In this document: positions 1 through 8,978 of the stretch, piece after piece
Layout of the letters: every line of letters begins with the position of its first letter
How positions within the stretch are numbered: the stretch's first letter is position 1
NCBI RefSeq assembly: GCF_017896165.1
Contig: NZ_JAFCNB010000005.1
Span: forward strand, 349,534 to 413,533
Length of the DNA stretch: 64,000 bases
Origin: Microbispora oryzae
GTDB lineage: Bacteria > Actinomycetota > Actinomycetes > Streptosporangiales > Streptosporangiaceae
Reading direction: 5' to 3'
Made by a program: the position numbers and the translations under genes
Notes under the pieces: model-generated
The model's input: only the letters and a program-made list of their open reading frames with translations
What the model was told of the DNA's origin: nothing
Databases searched by the model: none

Positions 1-60
1 CGCCTGCCCGTTCACCTGACGCTGAACACCGACGGCAGGCCGCATCCAGTGGAGAACATC

Positions 61-291
61 ATGACGGTCGCGACGCTGCTGGTCGGGCTCGTGGCCTTCT
101 GCCTGGGGTTCGTGGTGCGGGCTCACGTCGTCGCGTCGTGGCTGGGGGCCATCGGGTTCTTCGGCGGCATGTACGCCCAGTTCATGTCCTCGACCACGGC
201 CCAGCGATCGCTGATCATCGTGGGCGTCGTGACCTCGTTCGTGGGCGCGGCGCTCGGGATCGCGCACGGCGGCTTCCTCCCGAAGCCCTGA
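61..291 (+). CDS. Small two-to-three-helix membrane protein, unknown function
   Basis: About 76 residues, dominated by hydrophobic stretches (start through residue 20, then two further segments around residues 27-45 and 52-70) separated by short polar turns, ending in a basic HGGFLPKP tail. The ATG at 61 is preceded by GGAG at 51-54 with normal spacing; an in-frame GTG at 49 has no ribosome site. I do not recognise a family. The next gene to the right is on the opposite strand. It is probably an integral membrane protein of the small actinobacterial DUF type; function unknown. Confidence 0.6.
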   Translation: MTVATLLVGLVAFCLGFVVRAHVVASWLGAIGFFGGMYAQFMSSTTAQRSLIIVGVVTSFVGAALGIAHGGFLPKP

Positions 292-415
292 CGCCGAGAC
301 CCTGGACGCCGAGGCCCTGCCGGCAAGGTCCTGACGCCGGAGCCGCGATCCCGAAGGCGCGATCCCGAGAGCCGGGCCCGTAGGCCCGGCGCACGTACGG
401 TGACGGGCCACGACG

Positions 416-592
416 TCATCCGCCGATGTGCAGATCCACGCCGAGGAGGATGAGGAACCACAGGAAGATCGCCAGCAGCGCCTGGGCGATCTGCCGGAGC
501 AGGGTCGGGGTGAGGTAATGGTGGACCCACGCCACGTAGAGCCCCACCAGGATGTAGATGAGTAACAGGAAGCTGCCGAGGCGATATCGCAT
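416..592 (-). CDS. 58-residue membrane protein, unknown function
   Basis: Reading the minus strand from the ATG at 592 gives [19 protein letters not shown], then a polar WVHHYL turn and a second hydrophobic helix ending in [10 protein letters not shown] and a TGA at 416-418. Two transmembrane helices make up nearly the whole protein. GGAGA a few bases upstream serves as ribosome site. It is shorter than common ORF cut-offs. Many actinobacteria carry such short hydrophobic proteins near oriC, but I cannot name a family. Confidence 0.6.
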   Translation of the reverse strand: MRYRLGSFLLLIYILVGLYVAWVHHYLTPTLLRQIAQALLAIFLWFLILLGVDLHIGG

Positions 593-670
593 GGTCCGTC
601 TCCTTCACGTCAAGCGGCGCGCGGGCTGCGCCGGGCGCGTGCGACGAGGCGACTGCCCCGGCGGGTCCTC

Positions 671-699
671 TTGAAACGCTCTTGGGGAGGGCTTATGGT
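671..699 (+). promoter_or_regulatory. Sigma-70-like promoter of the endonuclease IV gene
   Basis: TTGAAA (671-676), a 17-bp spacer and TATGGT (694-699) match a housekeeping actinobacterial promoter. It would give a leader of about 60 nt before the GTG/ATG-proximal GGAGGAACGGG ribosome site of the gene starting at 766. Confidence 0.55.
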
Positions 700-765
700 T
701 CGCCCTTCGCGTTCGGAAGGCTTCCTGCCGTGACGTTTGAGACAGCCGCACGATGGAGGAACGGG

Positions 766-1560
766 ATGGACCGACAGCACGCCGAGCGTCCGGTACGGAT
801 CGGGGCCCATGTCGACCAGGACGACCCGCTCGCGCACGCCGCCGCCCGCGACGCGGAGGTGGTGCAGTTCTTCCTCGGCGATCCGCAGGGCTGGAAGGCC
901 CCGGTGCTGCCCGAGTCTGCCGGCGCGCTGCGTGAGTCGGCCGTCGACGTCTACGTTCACGCGCCGTACGTGATCAACGTGGCCACGTCGAACAACCGGA
1001 TCCGCATCCCCAGCCGCAAGCTGCTCGACGGCCATCTCAAGGCCGCCGCGTCCATCGGGGCGAAGGGGCTGATCGTGCACGGTGGTCACGTGAACGCGGG
1101 CGACGACCCCCGGACCGGTTTCGACAACTGGCGCAAGGTCTTCGAACGCACCGAGTGCCCCATCCCCGTGCTCATCGAGAACACCGCCGGCGGCGGCAAC
1201 GCGATGGCCCGCAGGCTCGACCGCATCGCGCGGCTGTGGGACGCGGTCACCGCCGGTGCGCCGGACCCCTCCGTCGTCGGCTTCTGCCTCGACACCTGCC
1301 ACTTCCACGCGGGAGGCGAGGAGCTCCTCGACATCGTCGACCGGGTCATGGCGATCACCGGCCGGATCGACCTGGTGCACTGCAACGACTCCCGCGACGC
1401 CTTCGACTCGGGCGCCGACCGCCACGCCAACATCGGCGTCGGCCAGATCGACCCCGAGCTCATCGTCGCGGTCTGCCGGGCGGCCGGCGCGCCGATCGTG
1501 GTGGAGACCCCGTCCGAGGGTCAGGCCGACGACATCGCCTTCCTGCGCAAGCATCTGTGA
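766..1560 (+). CDS. nfo: Deoxyribonuclease IV (AP endonuclease, Nfo family)
   Basis: 264-residue TIM-barrel AP endonuclease that would cut DNA 5' of abasic sites in base-excision repair in the cytoplasm. The trinuclear zinc-site motifs are visible in order: [10 protein letters not shown] (around 105), [10 protein letters not shown] (about 136), [11 protein letters not shown] (about 173), [14 protein letters not shown] (about 203) and [12 protein letters not shown] (about 218), ending with [12 protein letters not shown]. Length fits the actinobacterial family (about 260-280). The ATG at 766 was chosen because GGAGGAACGGG lies just upstream and the conserved RIGAHV strand follows within 12 residues; an in-frame upstream start at 682 would add an unrelated tail. 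Own promoter at 671-699. Confidence 0.9.
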   Translation: MDRQHAERPVRIGAHVDQDDPLAHAAARDAEVVQFFLGDPQGWKAPVLPESAGALRESAVDVYVHAPYVINVATSNNRIRIPSRKLLDGHLKAAASIGAKGLIVHGGHVNAGDDPRTGFDNWRKVFERTECPIPVLIENTAGGGNAMARRLDRIARLWDAVTAGAPDPSVVGFCLDTCHFHAGGEELLDIVDRVMAITGRIDLVHCNDSRDAFDSGADRHANIGVGQIDPELIVAVCRAAGAPIVVETPSEGQADDIAFLRKHL

Positions 1561-1568
1561 CGCGACCG

Positions 1569-1586
1569 TCCACAGCCTGTGGATAA
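1569..1586. other. Isolated DnaA box inside an inverted pair
   Basis: TGTGGATAA at 1578-1586 is a perfect match to the reverse complement of the classical DnaA box TTATCCACA. It forms the right arm of a palindrome TCCACAGCCTGTGGA (1569-1583) between two convergent genes, about 37 kb from oriC. The same CCACAG(G/C)CTGTGGA design recurs at oriC and before recF. Confidence 0.5.
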
Positions 1587-1669
1587 GTTTCTGGATTGGC
1601 CGGCCCATCCCCTGGGTAAGGGGTCACACCAGTCACCCCCGTCTCCCTACCGCGGGGCACGCGGCGGCC

Positions 1670-2911
1670 TCACGCGGAGGTCACGGAGGCCGGCCGCTCC
1701 GCGCCGTCCACAGCCGGCCCGGTCCTGCGGGTGGCGCGCCAGAGCTGGACGTACGACACGATGCCGGCCGCGAGCAGGGCGAGATTGCGGGCGACCAGCA
1801 GGAGCGTGCCGGGCAGGCGGCCCGACCAGCTGTAGTCCTCCTCCACCCAGGGGTAGGCCAGCCCAGTCAGCGCGGCGGCCACCAGGACGAGCATGACGGC
1901 CGCCCGCCGGCTCCGGCCGGGCCGCTCCCGCCGTACCGACAACACGACGGCGGCGATCGCCACCACCCAGACCAGATACTGCGGCGACAGCACCCGGCTG
2001 GTCAGCACCAGGAAGAGCACGGCGGTGAGCGCGGCGTCGTAGTACGAGCGGGCGTCCGGCGCGGCGCGCAGCCACCACAGCGCCAGCAGCGCGAGCGCCA
2101 CGGGGGTCGCCGCCAGACTGACCACCTCGGCCGCGGCGATGCCGGGCCCCACCGCCTCCATCGCCCCGTGCCGGTAGGTCGTGTAGCCGCCCCACCACCC
2201 GAGCGCGCGGGCGAGCGCGAACGGCGTCGCGGTGAGCGACTCGATCTGCAACCCGCGGTCGCGCTGGGCGACGACGAAATCCAGGGCGCCCGGCACCGCC
2301 GCCGCGACGACCCCGCACGTCACCGCCGCGGCGACGAACGCGGACGCGCTCCCCTCCAGCAACTCACGCCACCGGCGCAGACCGGTGAGCAACGCCACCG
2401 GCCACACCTTCACGGCCAGGCCGAGGCCGATCAGGGATCCCCGTACGACCGGGTGCGGCGACAGGGTCAGCGCCATGACCGCGAGAAGCGTGACCATGAG
2501 GTCGTAGCGCGTGATCAGCACCGGACCCAGCAGCGCGGCGCCGACGGTCCAGGCCCACAGCCCGGTCCTGCCGCGGTCGCCGTCGGCGGACCGGGCGGCG
2601 AAGCGCCACAGGAGGAGCAGGACGGCCAGGTCACAGGCGACGGCGAGCAGGAGGAAGGCGTCCCGGTAGGTGAACGGGAGGAGACGCGGGGCCAGCATCG
2701 GCACCGCCGCCAGGGGCGGGTACTGCCACTTCTCGTCCGCGGCCGGGAACGCGCCCGCCAGCAGGGTGTTGGACCAGAACCGGTAGAGCGACACGTCGTT
2801 GTCGAACGCGATCCGGTGGCCGACCGGGATCACCTGCGTCGCCGCGAGGATCAGCAGGGTCCGCGTGACCACCCAGGTCACCAGAACCGGCCACACCGGC
2901 CTGCGTCGCAT
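1670..2911 (-). CDS. GT87 (DUF2029) family polyprenyl-phosphate-dependent mannosyl/glycosyltransferase, polytopic
   Basis: 413 residues with about ten hydrophobic helices, no signal peptide beyond the first helix, and the short conserved loops of the GT87/DUF2029 family: FDNDVSLYRFW near residue 36 (acidic pair in the first extracytoplasmic loop), KWQYPPLAAVPML near 62, and a late SPQYLVWVVAIA helix. These membrane enzymes use polyprenyl-phosphomannose and act on envelope glycolipids such as phosphatidylinositol mannosides; the exact acceptor cannot be read from sequence. It lies 160 bp downstream of a second GT87 gene on the same strand, so the pair is probably one transcription unit and may act in one pathway. 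Confidence 0.8.
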   Translation of the reverse strand: MRRRPVWPVLVTWVVTRTLLILAATQVIPVGHRIAFDNDVSLYRFWSNTLLAGAFPAADEKWQYPPLAAVPMLAPRLLPFTYRDAFLLLAVACDLAVLLLLWRFAARSADGDRGRTGLWAWTVGAALLGPVLITRYDLMVTLLAVMALTLSPHPVVRGSLIGLGLAVKVWPVALLTGLRRWRELLEGSASAFVAAAVTCGVVAAAVPGALDFVVAQRDRGLQIESLTATPFALARALGWWGGYTTYRHGAMEAVGPGIAAAEVVSLAATPVALALLALWWLRAAPDARSYYDAALTAVLFLVLTSRVLSPQYLVWVVAIAAVVLSVRRERPGRSRRAAVMLVLVAAALTGLAYPWVEEDYSWSGRLPGTLLLVARNLALLAAGIVSYVQLWRATRRTGPAVDGAERPASVTSA

Positions 2912-3070
2912 CCGTCTCTCCCCCGCGTCGCGCCCGGACGGCCGGGGCGCACCCCATACGCCCCAGCCGTTTCAGGCTACGGGTTCCGGACGTCCTCAGG
3001 TCGGCCTCCGGGCCGCGAAATCCGATGAAAGATTCAGCGTTCCGGGGGCGGTCGTAGCGGCCGCGGGGCG

Positions 3071-4423
3071 TCAGGACACCTCGGCGGCAGGGGTCGCGAT
3101 CCGGCGCCGCAGGACCAGCCGGTCGTCCGCCCCGTCGAACGCGCCGCCCGACGGGTCGTCGACGTCGCCCTCGCGGATGACGTCGTCCTCGGGCCGGAGG
3201 ATGTCCCTGACCACGAAGCCCATCAGGACGATCAGGGTGATCGCCCTCGCCCACACGGACATGAAGTAGGCCGGGTCGCCGATCCCCGCGTAGCCCGAGT
3301 CGGGCACCTGACCGGCCAGGTAGAGCCAGATCGAGAAGAAGTACCAGCACTCGGCCACCATCCAGGCGGCCAGCGCGCCCCACCGCGGCCGCGCGAGGAC
3401 CGCGAACGGGACCAGCCACAGTACGTACTGCGGCGACCACACCTTGTTTGTGATCATGAAGGCGGCCAGCGCGAGGAAGCAGAGCTGCATGAGCCGCGGC
3501 CGGCGGGGCGCCGCCAGCGCCAGGACCGCCACCCCGAGCAGCAGCACGGCGAGTGCGGCCATGGCCATGGTGTTCAGCGACTCGCCGTCGCCCAGGAACG
3601 CCAGCCACTCCGGCCTGGGCACGGTGAACCACTCCGACTTGGAGAAGAAGAACCAGATGGCGCCCCAGTCGGCGCCGCGTTCACTGCTGAACGCGTAGAA
3701 CCTCTTCCAGCCGTCGAAGTTGGCCATCATGATCGGCACGTTCACCGCGAGCCATGTGACGACGGCCGCCGCCACGGTCTTGAGGAAGGGCACCCACCTG
3801 GCCGTACGCACGGTGAGCAGGAAGAGCGCGCCGAAGAACATCAGCGGATAGAACTTGGTGGCCACCGCGAGGGCCAGCAGCGCTCCCGCCAGATAGGGCC
3901 GCCGCTTCGACCAGGCGAGCAGGCCGCCGAGCGCGAGCGCACCGGCCGCGAGGTCCCAGTTGATGTACGCGCAGAGGATGACGGCCGGACTGACGGCATA
4001 CCAGAGGGCGTCCCAGCGGCGCCCCTGACCGGCCAGGGCAGCCACGAGCATCGCACCGGCGATGAGGGAGACGCCCATCAGGAACACGGTGACGTCGTAG
4101 AACCTGAGGCCGTCCCCGCCCGCGAGGCGCCGGGCGAACTCCATGAGGCCGCCGATGCCGACGGGATATTCCACCGGATAGTCGATGTAGGGGATCTTGC
4201 CGTCGACAAGCTTCTCGACCCAGAACAGCGGATAGATGTCCGTGTAGCAGAAGTGGGTGTACTGCCCGATCCCGCCGTTCCAGACGCCCCCGAACCGGCA
4301 GGGGTACTTCCACAGATAGGCCAGGACGGCCCCGAGCGCCGCGAACAGCCCGATGGGCAGATACAACGGCATCCAATACACGACTGTGGGCGGCGGGCTG
4401 GAGCGTGTCGTCCGGGTCGTCAT
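3071..4423 (-). CDS. GT87 (DUF2029) family polytopic glycosyltransferase, second copy
   Basis: 450 residues and about ten membrane helices. Family loops are clear: FCYTDIYPLFW, IPYIDYPVEYPVGIGGL (the Asp and Glu of the first periplasmic loop), CAYINWDLAAGALALGG, ATKFYPLMFFGALF and NKVWSPQYVLWLVPFAV. A cytoplasmic acidic C-terminus (PEDDVIREGDVDDPSGGA) follows the last helix. The ATG at 4423 was chosen over an upstream in-frame start at 4534 because the extra residues are Arg-rich and unlike a coding N-terminus; the ribosome site is weak. It is upstream of, and co-directional with, the other GT87 gene; the two differ too much to be a recent duplication. Confidence 0.8.
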   Translation of the reverse strand: MTTRTTRSSPPPTVVYWMPLYLPIGLFAALGAVLAYLWKYPCRFGGVWNGGIGQYTHFCYTDIYPLFWVEKLVDGKIPYIDYPVEYPVGIGGLMEFARRLAGGDGLRFYDVTVFLMGVSLIAGAMLVAALAGQGRRWDALWYAVSPAVILCAYINWDLAAGALALGGLLAWSKRRPYLAGALLALAVATKFYPLMFFGALFLLTVRTARWVPFLKTVAAAVVTWLAVNVPIMMANFDGWKRFYAFSSERGADWGAIWFFFSKSEWFTVPRPEWLAFLGDGESLNTMAMAALAVLLLGVAVLALAAPRRPRLMQLCFLALAAFMITNKVWSPQYVLWLVPFAVLARPRWGALAAWMVAECWYFFSIWLYLAGQVPDSGYAGIGDPAYFMSVWARAITLIVLMGFVVRDILRPEDDVIREGDVDDPSGGAFDGADDRLVLRRRIATPAAEVS

Positions 4424-4538
4424 GGGGGGTATTGCATCATCACCCTCGGCCGGTTGGCGACCTCCGGCCGTCCCACGCCCGCCGCGCGGGCACTTTCGGG
4501 CGTGGCGAGAACGGGTGCGCGGGGCTGTCCGCAAAGCC

Positions 4539-4578
4539 GAGCGCCGTGCGTTTCCCCCGGGGGAGACGCACGGCGCTC
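4539..4578 (-). terminator. Long-stem terminator after the penicillin-binding protein gene
   Basis: A nearly perfect inverted repeat: GAGCGCCGTGCGTTTCCCCC at 4539-4558 pairs with 4559-4578 with one mismatch and almost no loop. It lies 18 bp beyond the stop codon of the minus-strand gene at 4596. Confidence 0.75.
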
Positions 4579-4595
4579 GCGGGCTGTCCGGGGCC

Positions 4596-7500
4596 CTACG
4601 GCTTGCTCTCGGGAGGCGTCACCGCGACGGAGTTGGGTGCGAAGTCGCCCATCGGCGGCTGACCGCCGTTCGGGTCGGCCGCCCCGTCGCCGAGCTGCAG
4701 GCCGCCGCTGCTGTCACAGGACAGATCGCCGGGGACGCAGCCCCCCGGCCCCGGGCCGCCCTGGCCCGGGTCACCTGCCCCGGGGCCACCGGGGAAGTCG
4801 GGCGGGAAGCCGGGCGGGAACTCGTCCGTGGGCGTCGGCGACGGCGTCGGCGACGGGCTCGGCACGATGTCCTGCGGACTGCCCAGGCCCGACTTCGGCG
4901 GGAACTCCTTGACGGGCTTGCCCTGCAGCGCGGCCATCATGAACGTCCGCCAGATGGTCGTCGGCGCGTCGGCACCCTGGATGTTGCCCAGCGACACCTC
5001 TTTGGAGTGGCTGTACGGGTTGTTGGGGCCGTACTTGGTGCTCTCCGGGTTGGGCTTCTCCGGGCAGTTGGCGTACTTGGGCTGCACGAGCTTGCCGCTC
5101 TTGGTGAGGCACTGTTCCCGGTACATGCCGACGGCCGTGGAGAGCTGCGGGGTGAACCCGACGAACCAGGCCTCCTTGTTGTCGTTGTTAGTACCGGTCT
5201 TGCCGGCCGCGGGGCGGCCGATGCCCCGGCCCGCCGCCGTACCGACCTTGAGGACCTGTTCCAGCGCCGTCACCGCGTCAGCGGCGGCCTCCGGGGAGAT
5301 GACCTGCTTGACCTCCCGCTGCTCCGGATAGACCACGGTCTTGCCCTGCCGCACCTCCTGGATCACGTGATAATCCACGTGCCTGCCCTGGTTGGCGAAG
5401 ATCGAGTAGCCGGCGGCCTGCTCCACGGGCGTCACGCCGATGCTGCCGATCGCGAGCTGGTAGCCGTGGCCGTGCTCGCCGTTGACGCCGTCCTTGTCCT
5501 CCGCGATGGCCTTCTCGCTGATGCCCGCCTTCGCGGCCAGGGCTCGCACGTCGTCGATCTTGCCGGGCAGGGCGAACGCCATGGAGGCGAAGGCCGTGTT
5601 GATCGAGTGAGCCGTGGCGTAGGTGACGTCGATGGCCGTGGGGACGTGCTCGTCGTTGGTGATCTTCGTCGTGCCGGGCAGTTCCTTGGGCACCGTCTCG
5701 TTGCCCGGCACCCAGCTGTTCAGGCTGTAGCCCGCGTCGAGCCACGCCGCCAGCACGTAGGGCTTGAACGCCGACGCGGCCTGCTTGCGGGAGTCGAACG
5801 GCTCGTTCCACGGGTCGTGGAGGTAGTTGTCGCCGCCGTAGAACGCGAGGACACGACCGTTGGTCGGATCGACAGACGCCAGCCCGGCGTGGAACTCCTT
5901 GGACATGGAGTTGGTGGTGGCCTTCACCGCCGCCTGGGCGGCCAGCATGAGCTTCTTGTCGAAGGTCGTGACGATCTTGTAGCCGCCGGACTCCACATCC
6001 GCACGGCTGAGGTTGTGCTGCTTGGCCAGCTCGCCGAGCGCGACGGTGAGCATGTAGCCCTTCAGCCCGCCGAACTCCTCCGCCTCCTTCTTCGGCTTCG
6101 GCTTGGGGAACTTCGCCGTGGCCTTGATGTCCGGATACTTCGGCTTGCCGTTGGCGTCGACCATGGTCGACATACCGTTGATGACGTAGTTGAACCGCTC
6201 TTCTGTGGGCTTGAAGTCCTTGTTGTCTTCGGCCTTGTCGAAGTTGCCCGGCTGCTGGATGCGGCCCGCGAGATAGGCGCCCTCCGAGACCGTCAGCTTG
6301 CTGGCGGGCTTGTTGAAGAACTCGCGCGCAGCGGCCTCGATGCCGTAGGTGTTGCGGCCGAAGGGCACGGTGTTCAGGTAGAACTCGAGGACCTTCTCCT
6401 TGGACCAGTCCTTGTCGAGCTTGACCGAGATGAAGATCTCCTTGACCTTCCGCTTGATGGTCTGCTCGGTGCTGAGGCCCTTGAAGTAGTTGCGGACCAT
6501 CTGCTGGGTGATGGTGGAGCCGCCCTGCGTCTGCTGTCCGGTCGCCGTCATCCACACCGACCGGCCGAGACCGGAGATGTCGATGCCGGAGTCCTCCCAG
6601 AACGTACGGTTCTCCGCCGCGATCACCGCGTCCTGCACGTATTTGGGTACCTGGTCGATCTTGATGGCCACGCGCTTGGTGCCGAGCCTGGCGATGACCT
6701 GACCGTCGCGGTAGTAGAACGTGCTCCCCTGCGCGATCGCGGTCTCCTGCGCCTCCTGCTCGGTGGGCAGCGGCGTGTTGTTGTACGCCACCATGATCAT
6801 GCCGAAGACGCCGGCCACCAGCACGACGCCGCTGGCCACGAAGATCTTCCAGTTGGGGATGAAGCGCGTCCAGCTCCGCCGCGGCTCGTCGTCGTCGTCG
6901 AAGTCACGCGGACCCCCCGGACCTCCCGGACCGCCGGGCCCGTCCGGACCTCCCGGGCCGCCGGGACCACCGGGGCCGCGGCCGCGACGGCCCCGGCCCG
7001 GCTCGGCCCTGCGGCGGCGCCCGCCGGCCGGCGCCATCTCGGTGTCCTGGTCGCCGGGGTCGCGCCTGCGTCCCCCGGGCGGCATGCCCGCCGGCATGCC
7101 CATCGCCTGCGTGCGCTCGTCTCCCGGCCGACCGCCGGCCCCCATGGGAGCCCCGCTCGGCACACCGGGACCACCGTGTCCGCCCGCGCCGCGCGGTCCC
7201 TGGGAACCACCCGGACCACTCGGACCACCCGGACCACCAGGTCCGCCCGAGCCGCGATAGCCGCTGGGCGCGGGGAAGCGGGGATCGCGCGGGTCGCGCC
7301 CATCGCGTGGCTCACGGGGATCACGGGGATCACGGCCGCCCTGGGGCGGTCGCGGGGGCGGGCCGGACGGCCGGCGCTCCGGAGCGGGCGGGCCGGGCGG
7401 CACGGCGTTCATCGCCGCCGTGTCCTCGAAGGCGGCCGCCTCGCGGCGGCGCGGGTCGGCGGGACCGCCGCCCTGACGCCCGGGGGGAGGGCCGCCCTGC

Positions 7501-7700
7501 GGTGGAGGTTGCGGGGGCCCGGACGGCCGCCCCGGCCCCTGGTTCCGCTCGGCCCGGTCACCGCCGTACTCGCCGTATTCGCCGTACTCGTCGGATTCCC
7601 GGGGCGTGCGACGGCGCCGCCCAGGGCGGGCTGATCCACCGAAGCCCGAGGAGTCCTCGGGACGGCCGGTCGGCTCCGGTCCGTAGCTGCTGTTTGTCAC
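4596..7700 (-). CDS. Class A penicillin-binding protein (GT51 glycosyltransferase + transpeptidase)
   Basis: 1034 residues: a bifunctional peptidoglycan synthase. Residues 1-280 form a cytoplasmic Gly/Pro-rich, partly collagen-like tail with (GlyXY) runs; one membrane helix near 285-305 (VASGVVLVAGVFGMIMVAY) anchors it. The GT51 domain follows: AENRTFWEDSGIDISGLGRS near 363, GGSTITQQMVRNY near 400, KVKEIFISVKLDK and EFYLNTVPFGRNTYGIEAA. The transpeptidase shows SAFK (near 643, catalytic Ser and Lys), SIN (near 698) and KTGT (near 833). A Pro/Ser/Gly-rich tail of about 130 residues ends the protein. Start is GTG. It would polymerise lipid II and cross-link stems at the membrane. Which actinobacterial PonA type it is cannot be decided. 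Confidence 0.92.
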   Translation of the reverse strand: MTNSSYGPEPTGRPEDSSGFGGSARPGRRRRTPRESDEYGEYGEYGGDRAERNQGPGRPSGPPQPPPQGGPPPGRQGGGPADPRRREAAAFEDTAAMNAVPPGPPAPERRPSGPPPRPPQGGRDPRDPREPRDGRDPRDPRFPAPSGYRGSGGPGGPGGPSGPGGSQGPRGAGGHGGPGVPSGAPMGAGGRPGDERTQAMGMPAGMPPGGRRRDPGDQDTEMAPAGGRRRRAEPGRGRRGRGPGGPGGPGGPDGPGGPGGPGGPRDFDDDDEPRRSWTRFIPNWKIFVASGVVLVAGVFGMIMVAYNNTPLPTEQEAQETAIAQGSTFYYRDGQVIARLGTKRVAIKIDQVPKYVQDAVIAAENRTFWEDSGIDISGLGRSVWMTATGQQTQGGSTITQQMVRNYFKGLSTEQTIKRKVKEIFISVKLDKDWSKEKVLEFYLNTVPFGRNTYGIEAAAREFFNKPASKLTVSEGAYLAGRIQQPGNFDKAEDNKDFKPTEERFNYVINGMSTMVDANGKPKYPDIKATAKFPKPKPKKEAEEFGGLKGYMLTVALGELAKQHNLSRADVESGGYKIVTTFDKKLMLAAQAAVKATTNSMSKEFHAGLASVDPTNGRVLAFYGGDNYLHDPWNEPFDSRKQAASAFKPYVLAAWLDAGYSLNSWVPGNETVPKELPGTTKITNDEHVPTAIDVTYATAHSINTAFASMAFALPGKIDDVRALAAKAGISEKAIAEDKDGVNGEHGHGYQLAIGSIGVTPVEQAAGYSIFANQGRHVDYHVIQEVRQGKTVVYPEQREVKQVISPEAAADAVTALEQVLKVGTAAGRGIGRPAAGKTGTNNDNKEAWFVGFTPQLSTAVGMYREQCLTKSGKLVQPKYANCPEKPNPESTKYGPNNPYSHSKEVSLGNIQGADAPTTIWRTFMMAALQGKPVKEFPPKSGLGSPQDIVPSPSPTPSPTPTDEFPPGFPPDFPGGPGAGDPGQGGPGPGGCVPGDLSCDSSGGLQLGDGAADPNGGQPPMGDFAPNSVAVTPPESKP

Positions 7701-7796
7701 GCGTCCTCGTCCAATGTGTCCAGGGAATTCGTCGATCCGGCGGGGCGGGCCGGCGGCATTCCTCCTACGGGTCGTCGTCGCCCTCCGGAGCCCTCT

Positions 7797-8180
7797 CTAG
7801 AGGGAAGGGCCCGGGGGATCGGCTGTGCCGAGGACGAACGAGACCGCCAGGTGGTTCCAGGAACAACCTTGGCAGACCTCCACGACGTAGACGCGGAATT
7901 CGCCGTATTCCCGAGCCATCTCCGGTAGATCAGAAGTGGCCTTCACCTGTCCGGCGACACGTCCGAGTTCGTCCCCATATACGTATGTGACGTTGGTCAC
8001 GTTCCGGTGCTCACAGATGGGGCAGACGCGATCGGTGGACTCCCCGTGATAGCGGGCGGCCCTCAGGAGGTACGGATTCGCGTCGCAGACATCCCGCGCT
8101 CCGGTGCGGCCGGCGCGGAACGACTGGACCGTCGCCCGCTTCGCGAGGCCGTAGTCCACGACCGACCGCTGTGACCACAT
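7797..8180 (-). CDS. DUF5318 family protein, putative zinc-binding
   Basis: 127 residues starting MWSQRSVVDYGLAKRATVQ, the usual beginning of DUF5318, an actinobacteria-restricted family of unknown function. Two Cys pairs, VCPICEHRNVTNVTYVYG and EVCQGCSWNHL, look like a zinc ribbon. I chose the ATG at 8180 because a -10 element TAATCT (8188-8193) ends exactly 7 nt before it, giving a leaderless mRNA; an in-frame ATG at 8207 would add nine residues and lacks a good ribosome site. It sits upstream of the PBP gene on the same strand (96-bp gap) and diverges from padR. Confidence 0.8.
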   Translation of the reverse strand: MWSQRSVVDYGLAKRATVQSFRAGRTGARDVCDANPYLLRAARYHGESTDRVCPICEHRNVTNVTYVYGDELGRVAGQVKATSDLPEMAREYGEFRVYVVEVCQGCSWNHLAVSFVLGTADPPGPSL

Positions 8181-8229
8181 GTGCGCCAGATTACGACCAT
8201 TTGCCATCTCTTGCCCAACCGTTGACCCG

Positions 8230-8281
8230 TTGCTCTGTATGACGCCGCGACGTATCCTGCAGATGTATCGGCTCGATACAT
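8230..8281 (+). promoter_or_regulatory. Promoter and PadR-type palindromic operator for padR-ino1
   Basis: TTGCTC (8230-8235), a 17-bp spacer and TATCCT (8253-8258) form a promoter. Immediately downstream, at the expected start of transcription, lies the perfect palindrome ATGTATCG-GCT-CGATACAT (8263-8281). PadR proteins typically bind ATGT-N-ACAT dyads, so this is very likely the autoregulatory operator of the PadR gene starting 24 bp later. Confidence 0.75.
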
Positions 8282-8305
8282 CGACATGCGCGGGGGGTGG
8301 TTCCA

Positions 8306-8968
8306 GTGACGAGTGCGCGCGGAGGGGTGCTTGAGCTCGCGGTCCTGGGATCGCTGCACGAGACCCCGCTGCACGGTTACGAGCTGCGCAAACGACTCAA
8401 CACGCTGCTGGGCATGTTCCGCGCGTTCTCGTACGGCTCTCTCTACCCCTGCCTGCGAGGTCTTCTCACCGAGGGGCTGATCGTCGAGGAGGAGCCGCCG
8501 GAGGACACCGTCCTCGGCCGGCGATCCAAGATCGTCTACAAGCTGACCGCGGAGGGCAAGGAGCGCCTTGAGGAGCTCCTCAACCAGGCCGGCCCGTCCG
8601 CGTGGGAGGACGAGAGCTTCGGCGTCCGGTTCGCCTTCTTCCGTCACACGGAGGCGGAGGTGCGCCTGCGCATCCTCGAAGGCCGCCGCAGCCGGCTGGA
8701 GGAGCGCCTCGAGCGCGTCCGTACGGCTCTCGCGCGCACCAGGGAGCGGCTGGACAGCTACACCCTCGAACTCCAGCGCCACGGACTCGAGTCGGTCGAG
8801 CGTGAGGTCCGCTGGCTCAACGAGCTGATCGACTCGGAACGGCGGGGCGGCACGGCTCCCGCCGGGGCGGTGGACGCCGCCGATCCCATGCAGGCGGAGA
8901 GGGACACATCCGGGCCTGCCGTACAGGAAACCAGTCACAGGGCGCGAAAGCCCGAGGCGGATAAGTAA
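8306..8968 (+). CDS. PadR family transcriptional regulator
   Basis: 220 residues. N-terminal winged helix ([24 protein letters not shown] ... [18 protein letters not shown] ... [18 protein letters not shown], about residues 8-95) is the PadR signature; the rest is a long charged helical region around 130-195 ([27 protein letters not shown]), likely a coiled coil for dimerisation. GTG at 8306 has GGGGGG at 8292-8297. It ends 10 bp before ino1, so the two are an operon, an arrangement I also recall for the PadR-like gene next to ino1 in mycobacteria. A repressor that controls inositol synthesis is the natural inference; the ligand is unknown. Confidence 0.88.
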   Translation: MTSARGGVLELAVLGSLHETPLHGYELRKRLNTLLGMFRAFSYGSLYPCLRGLLTEGLIVEEEPPEDTVLGRRSKIVYKLTAEGKERLEELLNQAGPSAWEDESFGVRFAFFRHTEAEVRLRILEGRRSRLEERLERVRTALARTRERLDSYTLELQRHGLESVEREVRWLNELIDSERRGGTAPAGAVDAADPMQAERDTSGPAVQETSHRARKPEADK

Positions 8969-8978
8969 AGGAGCGACT

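Noticed and set aside
1256..3028. 590-codon plus-strand frame across the nfo end and GT87 gene
   Set aside because: Arg/Gln/His-rich antisense frame over a clear membrane enzyme.
6901..7260. Possible repeat array or CRISPR-like pattern (GGACCN runs)
   Set aside because: Codon-level Gly/Pro repeats without uniform spacers or palindromic repeats; part of the PBP coding region.
4353..7634. Very long plus-strand open frame (about 1090 codons)
   Set aside because: It is antisense to the well-supported PBP; its Arg/Val/Leu-rich composition without motifs is typical of high-GC shadow frames.
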